Shown here: positions 34,076 through 46,585 of the stretch, piece after piece | How positions within the stretch are numbered: the stretch's first letter is position 1 | How the letters are laid out: every line of letters begins with the position of its first letter | Assembly (NCBI GenBank): GCA_008973525.1 | Contig: WACJ01000474.1 | Span: 1-64,000, forward strand | Direction: 5' to 3' | From: Stenopsyche tienmushanensis | Taxonomy: Eukaryota > Arthropoda > Insecta > Trichoptera > Stenopsychidae | Length of the DNA: 64,000 nucleotides | Translations under genes and position numbers: made by a program | Notes under the pieces: model-generated | What the model was told of the DNA's origin: nothing | What the model saw: only the letters and a program-made list of their open reading frames with translations | The model's database searches: none

Positions 34076-35577
34076 TTGTCATATTCTATTGGATCGATGA
34101 TGACAACGGCGTCAGATATGAATCGGAGGGTCGTAAAATATCTCCATTCCAAGCGGATGCAACATTCAAATTCTCGCCTGAAATTCGATATTATCCCGAT
34201 ATAAATGCATCTTCGCCTTTGGACAAATAAAACCGGCACCCGCCCGCCTACTAGAATTAAAAATTGCGCCGAAATAATAAAAGGGGACACTTTATCCTTT
34301 TCGCGAATACATTTAAGGAGCCACGCAATGTTTTATTCATTTTGCAGCCCGTAAAAGCAGGCATATTTTGCCTGTGTACACATAAAAAATTAAAGTTCCC
34401 GAGAAATGACCACGGGAGGTCGTTATCTGCAGTCACAAACACCGGACGAAATATACGACCCTCCATTATCTTTTGACGGATTTGCATTCTTCTCTAAGCC
34501 ACCACATAAGCGCTTTCCATAACCACTCGAGATATTGTCAAAGGACCCTTTCCTAAACATGTGCAACTACCTGTTCGACGAGGTCCTGGAGGCTTTTTTG
34601 GCGACACTCGACCGGGACCACCGTGACATAACCGGAGCCCCGGATATTCGAATCGTAACATAAACACGCACAAAGCTCTGGATAAGTGGTTAATTCTGGA
34701 CGGTGAAATCTTCGTATATTTTTAGTATGTTTTCCTAATGTTTATACGTTCGAGCATTGTAGATAATATATTACGACAAGAGCACTCTGTCGTTCCCGGT
34801 GAAGATATTGTACAGATCAACTGATGAAGTATATAGAATCAAAAATTCTAAAATAGACCTAAAATGTATGCTGGCGTATCCGAAGGATATCTTCTGCGCC
34901 GGTGAAGCACGGTAATTTTTATTCAACATGTATTTTTAAGCCATATATTTCCAAATGTTTTTCCAAAACATCCCATTCCTTTAAATATTGTATATAAAAT
35001 TAACTCCTCAAACAGTATCATCAATATCTATACATTTTTTATACGTTATCATACAAAACAACCCAAGATATTCCTCCAATTGAACACAAATACACACTAT
35101 GCATGTCCATATGGATCTTAAAAAATTATTACATTAAACATTTATCTTTGAAGTATCATACGTTGATGGTATTGATTGAAGATAAACCATGAAGATTTTA
35201 TAAAACTTAGATAAAAAAATATATTTGGACATGCATTTAGCGTCGTCTTACACTGAGAGTTTATCTTTGGATACATGAAGAATGCATGCATTTGATACAT
35301 TTTATGTTACAAGACACCTAAAAAGTCGAAGATCTGACTAGATAGTTCAGGTAAATATTATGAAGATTTATCAACACGTGGTAAATGAGATGAATAGAGA
35401 ACATTTTATATTTGTTCAACAAAAATAATTTCTTATTCATACTATTCTTTGTAATATGTTTTATTATGTACATGCGCTCGATGTTGAAGACAGTATGTTC
35501 TCAGGATTTTGTTTATGAACGCTCCCCCAGCGCGTTACCTGGGCGAATCGTACGATGTACGCAAGATATTCTCTCCG

Positions 35578-35646
35578 TCTCTGTCTGTCTCCGAGCTCAA
35601 CGTGTGTAAGAATGCTCTTTCTGAGCCACTGGAATTCGGACACAAC
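35578..35646 (+). repeat. dispersed repeat pair, copy 2
   Basis: Close match to 33426-33492 in the same orientation. CTCCGTCTCTGTCTGTCTCC precedes it. The two copies are 2.1 kb apart. Confidence 0.55.
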
Positions 35647-38600
35647 ATTGTGTCTAACCTCTTTAAGGGGTTAATCGCTATATCATTGATATTGGTAGCC
35701 AAATTTCATCATTTTTTGCATGAACAACAGAGGCGATAAACATTTTAGCTTAAAAAAATTTTAAGAAGTTTTGTGCAAAATAAAAATGTTTTCACAAGCA
35801 TTTCTTGTAGCGAATGTTTGACAGCTTTAAAAAAATAATATGACGATCAAACGTAGATTTAACGTTATTAAATCATTAATAGCAGGATAATTGGATGCTT
35901 AGAAATTAAATGTAAAAACATTTGGTATCAATATTCTGTAATAGGAGATCGTCTGCAGAGTTACATGCATACAAAAAGCCTTGCCTTGCAACGTGTCAAA
36001 TATAATGACTCAACTAATCCGTCAATTTCAAGAGGCTATTTCCCCCGAATGCCTAATTTATTATATTTAGGACATTAAAGAGAAATTGAATAGTTTTGGG
36101 GATTTTCATACATAAATCCTGAGAATATCGTCGACGTCATATCGATAGAAATTTTATATGGAATTGTGACGCTTGTGAACTCATTGCACAATTTGAATAT
36201 TGGAATTGTAAATATTTTAGTAATTTAAATGATGGTAATTTCGTTAATTTGTAATTAAATGTGAAAAATGATATGATAAATACTTGAATCGCCCTTTTTG
36301 CAAAATGTCTCCTCGTTGTCGCGACTCATCCCTGTAAGTGGCAAGAACCACATTTTTTCTAGTCTGTGGGAACACTTTTGGACGACACTTAATTTATGTC
36401 CATGCTGAGGATTCCGAAGGAAGAAAACGAAGATGTTATCTTTTTTGTTCGGATTTTTTCGTTATGTGTGTCACGGACGGAATTAATTTCGTGTGTGACA
36501 AGAATTAGACCCGGAGAAGATGTGCAAATCTATTCGATCTCTTATATTTATGGTAGCGAAATATAAATTAATCGAACGGGGTCTGATCATAAAATGTCGA
36601 TGCCGGAGCAACAAAATTCCGATCGTTGATTAATAAATGGACTCGATTCCGAGATAGTCGATGTGCTGCTTCAGCACGCCGAATGTGAATCATCGATTTG
36701 ATATTTGCCCAACATCTGATGTTTTCATAAAAATAATTGTGGATGTTTTATAAATAACCATACATGTGTAGCCATTGCGATTGATGGCTATAGAAATAGT
36801 ACGGTTTATTAAAAGCAACCGCCCTCAATACCGAGCATGCAGAAATACAAGAACAGCAATGGTAGGCTTTGACGCGCCTTGTACGAACGAAATTATTCTC
36901 AGAGAAAATTATGAAGACAATTCGATAAGAACGTGTATTTAAATGAGCAAGGATTTACAGCATCGTTATTTTTTAGATGCATATAAAAATTTACATATTT
37001 CTATGGAACACCTTCCGAGGCCAGTGTTTGTCTTCTCTCTGTATCGCTGTTGGTTGTATCTTCATGCAATAAAACATATTAACAATATTCGGCGACTACA
37101 AATTAGCGATGAATTATGATTAATATAAATTTCGTAGAACCTTATTTGGCAAATATTTGAACAAGGAGAAAATATCGAAACCGGTCTGTCGATTATGATC
37201 ATGGTTCGTTAGCATCGTCAATATATCATTATCACGTGTTAACCGCAAATTCCCACTTTCTGCTATTCCTGTAGCTCACCGCAACTGCATAAATCACACA
37301 CTTTGTATGTGTTATTTCTCGTTACATCTAATAATATTTTATCTAAATATGTTAAACAAATGATCCACATCAGGCGTTCTCAAACTTTCACATTCACTTA
37401 GACACTATCAATGATTTTTCTATATAGTTGTATCGCGTGCTTATAGATTTAAGTCGTCAATAACTTGTATTTCATCAAACACAAGCACAAGCAAATCCAA
37501 GATGTGGAAAAATAATCACTGTACCAATAAATTTTGGTGATTGGAAATATACCCGGGCCTCGTATTACATCATTATATAGTTCCGCAAAAACGTAGTGTA
37601 ATACAAATCGATGTTATACAAGGTTTGAAGTTCATACAAAATTAGGGTTTACGCTCCAAAAAAAAAAAACATCGAAGATGGTTTATATAAGTATATAAGT
37701 ACCATTCATTAGTCATCGCTATCACTTATAATTCTATATGTTTTATTATTTTTCGAGATCTTTTGTGGGTGTTAGCCTTCAAAAATTTGGCAATAAGCTA
37801 TTGTTTGCTTTTAGCAAATAAATTTTTGCGTATTTCCATTATAAGGTTTCAAAATCTGTTGTAATTTTCTCTTGAATTTTAAACTTCTTTCCATTATAGG
37901 ATAATTTTCTATAAAAAAAATCTAATACTATGCCTTCATTAAATGTTTTTAATGTAAAACATGTAGCTACTTCGCTGCAAATGCTTTCTGACTCATTAAT
38001 TGTGGTAGATTCATTTAATATTTCGACCAATCGCTTCTTCGTTCAACGTACGATCCTCCAATATTTCTTGGATAACATGAAATTCCTATCAAAACAAATG
38101 TTTATTGTCCTTTAGTATTCATCTTCTATTGATGGTAAAATATTTTCTTCAGAGATTACTTCTGGTCACAGATTTTTCCAGCGAGAATTTAAAGTGGATT
38201 TTTTTCTTCTTCAACGGATGAAGAAACAACATCGACACAATTTCAAATTTTCAAAGTTTATGGGAGTGTTAAATTTTCATCTTGATCGATGTATCCTAAT
38301 ATTTTTCATATGTTCGACGAATATAATATCAATAATTTCATTCTGGAAAGTAAATATTTAGATGATTAAAAAAGTCCGTTTTATTTGTGAATGATTAAAA
38401 ATGATGTTAAGAATTGATGATGAAATCTATCATTCAATATAATCTGTGACTGACATAAAGAAATTTCATTAATATTAGTCTTGAATTTAAGCAAATAAAG
38501 TTTTATAGAGTTCAAGATTTTTTAAGCAACAAGAGTGCTCGACCCAAGCTGTTTAATTTAAAGTACTGAACGAGCAGTCGTATTTTCTTGACGAAGGATA

Positions 38601-41600
38601 CAAACGTTTTCCGTAATTATGGCTAGTTTCCAGCAAAATTATACGAATCTGTTCATTATAGTGTTGATTTACTATTGTTCCATTTTGAGCCCACTCTTGT
38701 GTGGAACCAATAAAATGATGAAAATTTGTAATTCGTTTTATGCTTATCCAAAAATAAGTGCAAATTAAACCGAGGGAAACGATTTTAATAATGAAATATA
38801 TCCAGATGGATATATTATATATTATGTATTATTTCCACAAAGTGACACATTGACATACATTTGTAAAGTATTCTCTCAAAAACTGTACAAATCACATTAA
38901 AAATATCTCTATTTATTTGCAAAAAGCGTCTTGTCTATAGAATAATATTGACTATTCGCCCTCATGGCGATCAGTAGTAAATAGTTGAAATAATCGAAAA
39001 CCATAATATTAAGAATCGTTATTCAAATTATCTATTCTTTTTAAATGTTTATATTATCTTGAGTGACTTTATTTTTGCCTCTCAAATCGCTTATTAGCAA
39101 TTATAAACATTGAAATGTTTCAGAGTGTAAAACATCAATAATTCCATCGTCATATATCTCTTCCTGAACATATATTTAGATCTTGTTCATCTGATGGTAT
39201 TTTCGATATACTCCAGAATTTCTAGCATTTCAATGTTGTTGATGGAGTTATAATTCTTTGTTGTATAAGCTGTAAAAATATTAAGTTAAGGGAAATAGTT
39301 TAGGTTAATGCGGTCATGGTGATTGTTCCAATTAAATTTAATGATTAAATTATAAAGCACCGGAATAGTATGATATCATAGGAACTGAATCGTTTGCTAG
39401 GGTCAATAATAGTAATGATTCATGCAATAACTCCTATTCAAATATTGTATCACAAATATGCATTGAATTATTTTTAGGAAGCATCTCTCGAAAAAATCAT
39501 GCTTCCAATTATAAACACAAATATGTGTACAAAGTGGTTGTAAATAATATTTATCCCAAGTGTTTAAACGGTCGGGAAGAGTGCTATAAAAACAAAGGGT
39601 CCAAAGATGACAGCTGTAGGAAATAAGTGGTGCAGACCTTTAAAATTGATGCTTATCTTTTCAATTTTTTGCTCACTAGGAAGACAACAAAAAAATGTCC
39701 CCTTAGAAAGAAAGAATACGTTAAGATAGTCTTCCCATCCATCAAAATGTTATTTTCAATGGTCGATATCAATTTATACGCCCCGGCACGAATTTGTGAA
39801 CGTAAGATAGTATACGTTTTTGTATGGATCAGTCTGAATGCTAAATCAATGATCCGTCTATGTTGAAAGAAAATAAAAATACAAAATTAAATCCCGTAAG
39901 GCTGAGAAGCATTACAAGCAGACATTGGCCGAGGGTCTCTCAATACTTGATCCCTGTCATGGACGTGTTCAGCAACCATAAACCCAACGTGACCTCATTG
40001 TTTAGGGGAGTACGATGGAACCATGAAAAAATATAAAATTTGGTTAAAAAAAGAATAGAATGAACAAACTGCCGAATTTGCATTGTGGGGAAAACATGCA
40101 TTTTTTTAATTATTCTATGAAACATTTCTAAACACATTTATTATATAATTTTTATAATTTCATGACACAGACGAACCAGATGATACCCCATTGTAAATTG
40201 TGTTCTTTCCACGTGGGTTTATATTTAATCTTGGCTTTTGTATAACACGATTTAGAAAATTTTTGCATAAATGCATCGAAAAATTCTGAGACATTAGGGT
40301 GATACAGAAATATGAAACCAAAACAAGATTCACAATTTTGGCATGATCGTTTATCATTGCAAAATATATTACTCGTACACGACCAATAATTATATTATTG
40401 AAAATATGGAGAAAGCTTTCAAGATCTGGATAGAAAATTGTATTTGATTGTTGAATTATCATTTTTGCATTTTACATTTTTTTATGAATTATTCGGTTTG
40501 GAATCATAGCTTTGGATCTCAAATACGTCGTCATTGCAATTTTATATGCATGTGGTTCTTATCAACTAACTGATTTAGCTATTTTATATTTATGGAATTC
40601 TAAATAGGGGTCTGCTTTCCATGAGTAAGAACTATGACTAGGAAAGAATCAGAATTGGTTGTTACATTAGAATTTTTTTTTTCATAGAAAATTATACTTT
40701 GGCGACACTAAAAGTAGGCAATCTTTTATAATAGAGTTTCTTAGTGTTAAACAATATATACAAACTACGATAAAAGTTGTTCAATATTGAGCGATCCCAT
40801 GGACACATTGAAGACAGATGGTGTCATTCTGGTAGGATTGGCTTAGTTACCGTGATACTAAAATAGCTATAACTCTGTAAATAATTAAAAATTTGGAAAT
40901 ATCTTTGGGGGATATATTCTTCAAAATCTGTACTTAAAAATGTGCAAAAAAAAGTTTTTTCAAAACTCTAGATTAGAAGCAAAAGATATTTAAATGGAAT
41001 ATCAAAGGTGTTATGTTTTGAAAGTTAGTCAATTTTGTCAACTGTTGTACAGATCTAAATGTAATTGGCGCCATGTTTGAGCCATGTTAAATTAACTTTC
41101 AAATTACTTTTCAGCAAATATTTTGATATGGAAATTTGTCTCAGCCTGCATTCTGAATATACCTGTGTTTGGTCGTTTAATTTATACACCTTTTAAATAG
41201 TTCCGGGGGTGAATCACAGAGAGGTGTTCAAATAATTGCACGAATAATTGAGTAAGTTTTGTCAGACGTCAAGTGAATGAGAAAATAGGTTTTCGCCCGT
41301 GCTATTTACCATAAAATGAATATTCAACTGGTTCGTACATTCAGTAATCAAAAAAGGTTGGGAGCATAAAAGGATGAGGGACCAAACCGCAGCTTCAAAT
41401 GGACCAAAAAAGGGGAAATGCCAATGACACTCGCCACACGCACTCGTCACACCTGCGCTTCGGGACCAACCCTGATAACCAATTTGAAGATATCCACCGA
41501 CGCACATACGAGGATTTTTTTCATTCAAATTTAATAGAATGCTAAAACCGCTCCTATCCTTGGTGGTTTTCATCCCTGTGCGGTCTTCCGTCCAATGAAC

Positions 41601-43083
41601 ATAAGCGAGTCTATTACAGTGGAAATTCTCATTTTTAGAATCAAGGATTAACAAACAGCTCTCGCTTAATGAGTTTCCAATGTTAGATCAATTTTGTTTT
41701 TTGTATCCATTCAGGACATTAATGAGGAGCAAATTAAATGGATACATACGAATCAAATCTTAAACAATCTTGTTTAAAATGTACTGACCAAAATAAAGCA
41801 TTCGATTCAGTATGTACGCTAGCAATGATTGAACTATAAAACATGTACATTTCGACCGAGTGTTAATGTCAGATTACTTTAAAAGCATTGATCATCTATT
41901 GAAAAAGTCGATAAATCAACTACCAAGGAACAAATAAAAATATATCTTGAACGATCAATAATTAGGTCGTTTGAATTGATTGAATATGCACTGTGCATAT
42001 GATTTGAAGCCAGGATGATGAATATTGGGATTGGTGTTTTGATCTGGTATAATTTTAGTTTTATTATAAATATACATTGTATTATAGTTTAAATCTTCAA
42101 GCTATGAATTAGAAGAATTAGAAGTAACAGTTGTGATCTTTATCCTTTTTTACCTTGATGATGATATATTCATACTTAGTAAAAATGGTTTGGAAGCATT
42201 GTATACGAAAATTGATATACTTGATGAGTGTTTATCCTGTAAAATAATATGTATTTGCTAAAATACAACGTTATCGTAGTTCCGATACCCAAAACTCGAT
42301 ATTCATATACAGATCGTCCAAATCATGTCGCAACTATGACGTTGGCCGAAGATAATAAGAGGTCAAAAATTTTGATAAAAAGATAAAAATAATCACGCTT
42401 AATCATGCTGCTTCATTGATATTTGGAGTGCTTTTTTAATAAAGGCGAATCCCACATGCATTATGAATGTCGTCTGCGTAATGATACGAACAAAGTTCGT
42501 TACGGTAATGGCAGTAGACATATTTTGCCCATAGAATTGCTGACCCGGGCTCGGTGAGCAACCCTTCCCCGACCGAAACATTAAGGGTAATCAATCAAAA
42601 TGTCCTGTAGGATAGGGCCTCTTTTATCCTCCCTCTTCACTCGAATCGCGATCAATAACACGGGTAACATTCGACGGGTGCAACTCATTCGATTTGTTTT
42701 CCTTTTAACGTCGTCCAACACTGCAAGAGGTGAACGTGGCGATAAGAATACTCATATCGAATCGGAATTGAAAATAAAAACTATATAAAAATACAGACAT
42801 AATATCAGCCATAGTCACGCGTTCAGCAGTTCATGAATCACTCTCAAGCTTTTAAGGTTTAACGTCTCTATTCATATTTAAATTTGGCTGATTCACGAGG
42901 ACGACACATTCCAATTTTAAATGAATCAAATCCTGTATACTGTTTGGTATTGTTATATTATTATATGAAATCAAAGCATAGAAAGAAACTCAGTGTAGCA
43001 GCGGACCTCAGAATAAAACTTTCCAAAATTGAGTCTGACATTGTAATAAGTAACATTATAATGAGATCTGTATTGGCCAATAT

Positions 43084-43620
43084 TTGACCAATAAATGTTT
43101 GTATGGGACACAGTTCCGGCAGAGCAGCATGCGACAGCTACGGGTGCAATATAACAATTGTTATAGAGCACTATTCGGGCTGCCCAGGAGTTGTAGTGCA
43201 TCGGGAATGTTCCTCTACGGGCGCATTCCCCAACTCGAGGCGCTCCTTCGTAGAGCTGCAGTGTCTATGAAGTGCCGCGTCTTCTCTTCAGGAAACGCCT
43301 TAGTGAGATCAGCATCGATCGACCTCGCCTCTATCATATTTAAGAGGTGGATAGGGTTAATATTTAGGCCCCCCTAATTATCTTCTTAATTTTTATATTA
43401 TTATTATTCTTTAATTTTTTAATTGCTAATGTTTTTTTTTTTTTATTATTAGATATATTTATTTATGCATATTTTTATTTTGTTTTTCTAAAAATTTGAT
43501 TATTCTTTTATTTATCGTTATTAATTTTTATTTTTATGATTAATTTCATTTATATTTATTTTATATTTTTTATTATTTTTTATTATATTTATATGTATTT
43601 TATTTTTTTCAAAACGACGT
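43084..43620 (+). pseudogene. LINE ORF2 3' end fragment with A/T-rich tail
   Basis: Coding sequence 43108-43377 reads MRQLRVQYNNCYRALFGLPR, then SCSASGMFLYGRIPQLEALLR, which matches the end of arthropod non-LTR retrotransposon ORF2 proteins (YNN...LxGLPRxCSASGMF...EALxR). It stops at 43375-43377 and is followed by about 240 bp of T/A-rich sequence, as expected of a LINE 3' region. No RT catalytic domain lies upstream, so this is a 5'-truncated copy. Confidence 0.7.
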
Positions 43621-46189
43621 AAAATTTCGGGATGGAGTCCCCAAAAAAACATTTGTTCAAGAGGGGGTGCTCGGACTACTTAAGCTTAAGAACCTCTGAT
43701 ATATACAATATATTTCGTTTTATTGAGCATGGGAATTTAAAATATCGAATATACTTTAAATTTCTACTGGACTACCGGACACTACTGGATTTCTTTGTCT
43801 AGGGGTGTGTAAAATAATTAATTTACACGACAGATGTGCCCACAAAAGAAATCCTAATTGAAGGAATAAGCCCCGCCTTTGCAAAAAAGAAAGAGGAAAT
43901 GCTACTTCAGACAACTACAATTAAAATAAGAATAATGTAATTTAATGAAAACATCTTAAACATAAAAAGTATTTTCTTAACCCTGACCCTGGTACCAACT
44001 CTTCAAATTTAACGACTTATTGAATGATTTGTATGACATGTTGCATATCGTTGGAAAGGTGGATATTTTTAAAACTAAACTAAGTTCTAAATTATTAGTT
44101 TTTTGTTAGAGAATTTAAAAGACGACATTTCTTATTCATTCGCACATTTTTTGTGACTTTGGAAACTCAGAACTAATTTTCTTTAAACCAATTGCAAAAA
44201 GTAATAATTTATTAATATCAAAAATACATTGCAAAATACAAAAACAGTTATTTTGTATTTTGATTTTTTTTTGAGTTAGGGACTATAGTGACATCCTTGC
44301 CAATTATGAATTATATTGTTGGAAAGAGAAAATCTACACAGAAGAATGATGACATTGACACTGGATATACTATTTCTTTCGAAGAAGAGAGCAATTTTGA
44401 GTCTTATCGAAAATCGCAACGAAAATTATCATACAGCTATAAAAGTTTGTAATTAAAATAATTATAATTATAATAAAATAAAATTTTACCAATGATGTAA
44501 GACGTCCTTTGAATGTTACCAAAAATGTTATTTCTTGTTTTCATGTTTACTTATTAATTTTTTTATGCGATTTTGGATATATTTTATATAGCTGTTTCAA
44601 AGTTATGCGATTTTTAAAATCCATGGAACGAATCTTCACTTTTTCTATGTAAGTCATAGCTTTTTTGTGCGATACACAACAAAAATACCGCACAAAAAAG
44701 GTTTAAGTGTACTTGTATCAGTAGTCATAGAATTCCAGACATCTCTTACTTAATTTTCCATTTATTTTATGTCTTCTTCATTTTTTATTTCATGAATCGA
44801 GATTTATTTTCAATTTTTAAGAACTGTTGACGGTTTAATAACATTTTTGATAAAATACTAAAATTCCAGGACTGATATATAATTTTAAGAATAGTTTTAA
44901 TAATATTTGAACTAAAAAAAAATATAATCACTCCTGTAAACTTATTTCCCAATCATGTATGGGCAATCGATATTCAATCCCTTAATGATGTAATAATTTA
45001 TGATGTTTATTACATCGTGAATTATTACGAAACACGAATTCCCATATCAATTTTTGATATACGAGCAATCCCAAAATTGCGTATAGTAGATAATAAAAAT
45101 GGCACGTTGAGAACGTCCGCCATTTACATATATGAGTATTATTCCATTTCCGAGATTTTATGATACACCCAGTACTAGGGCGCACAATTTATTTCAATAT
45201 TTCTTTATTTCCATTATTTACAGCATACGCATGTACTTTCTATCCAGGCCATTATTATCTTAGATCTCATATTTTCTTTGTGTAATGCCAAAATCACAGA
45301 AAGCTAGATGTAATAAAAATGACAAAATACGAGCGCTCGTATGTACGATACAACTCGCAGGAAATCAGATCTTAACAAAGGATCCATGATACAATTCATG
45401 GATATACAACATTCGGATTGTATGCATACATTATATGATTTCAAGTGGGTTTGAAGTAATTCGATCGTAAAATAATAATCAATTAGTATTCCTATGGTGC
45501 TGTAGACCGGCTTATTAAGTCCGGTACTTAGGCACTTGTAATTGAATCCTCTCGGCCACGAATCACAAGTTTATTATGCGTACAATTACGCTTATAGGGT
45601 TTTAATGGGTTCTTTTACTATTTTGGGACTTGTATTCGTTTTTTATTTTTTTTTTGTTTCCGAAGAACGCACCGATTGGAAGAGTTTTTGACGCGTTAAC
45701 CTTTTCCTGGTGACCTCAAGATATATGTAATCGAAAATTAAACCACAATCGACATTTATGGACAGTATGCTTTTGGTGGTAAAAATACGACACTAATTTA
45801 AATTTTGGTTGTATTTTAGATTTTTTTTTCACACGAAAACAGGTTCTATGGCAATATCATTGGAATTGATTTTGGCTCTTCGTACTCATAAAATCTGCAA
45901 AACCGGCCAATAACAGTCGTATAATATTCATTTGTGGAGTAATTTCTATAAAATGGATTTAAAAGGTGACATAATAAATGAAATTATTTTACTTCAAATT
46001 ATCCTGGAGTTTTATTTTCATTCAGACATTAATAATTTATGAAGAGATTATACGTTTTAAAGATCCGACAAACGTTTTGCAAGACGTTGTCGGACTATGG
46101 AGTACTGCCTCCGACCCCTTGTAGTCCGATTTTTTTTGGAAAGGAGTACTTGTAATTATTATAGAATTAACGTCATAAACATAATGGCC

Positions 46190-46585
46190 ATAGTATTTAT
46201 AAAAAATGGAAATTTGTTACTGTCATCAAAAGTATTCCGTGACGATTTTTGAAGTGTTTTAACAAAGTCTTCTTTTTTGTTATCTCTTTGTAAAACAACT
46301 TTGCTTTTATGGCAAATATGTGCTCAGAAATAGGTGTATGTCTTTCCCGAAGAAACCAGATATACAAAGCTTCCAACACCTCTGGATGTTTAGATATCTT
46401 GAAAGTTTGCCTCTTACTTGCCAACTTACAAAAATATTCATTACGATTTAGACGGTCCAGAATCACAATTTTGCATTTTTTAAATAGACGAAGCTTTATC
46501 ATATACACGTGCTATATGTTTATTGGGATGTCGGACTATAAGGGGCGCCGGATTAGACTGGAGCTGGATTACCGTGGGTTTACTG
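46190..46585 (-). pseudogene. pogo/Tigger-type transposase relic, N-terminal HTH part
   Basis: The minus strand 46508-46197 reads KIVILDRLNRNEYFCKLASK, then HPEVLEALYIWFLRERHTPI and, near the end, FKNRHGI. This is the CENP-B/Tc5 type HTH of pogo-superfamily transposases. The right terminus at 46585 (CAGTAAACCCACGG on the minus strand, followed outside by TA at 46586-46587) is a pogo-like inverted repeat, with GTCCGAC-type subterminal sequence inside it. The catalytic DDE part is absent, and the left end, somewhere near 46070-46190, cannot be placed; repeats of TCGGACTA there suggest it is close. Internally deleted copy. Confidence 0.7.

Larger units (their letters stand above)
30300..41000. 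other. gene-poor region upstream of fz2, part 1
   Basis: AT-rich, with no host coding sequence I can recognise. It contains a copy of the ATG-tail repeat (33751-33880) abutting a LINE fragment (33961-34075), and a shared repeat at 33426-33492 and 35578-35646. TGTTACGGCCCTG-like words near 31008 and 33379 may be ends of an LTR-type or other element, but I cannot delimit it. Confidence 0.45.

Noticed and set aside
41262..41654. 130-codon minus-strand frame
   Set aside because: No domain, splice context or similarity I recognise; plausible by chance in a 64-kb window.
43980..44710. TTAACCC...GGTTTAA as piggyBac-like ends
   Set aside because: The right end does not match the left beyond a few bases, so no element can be defined.
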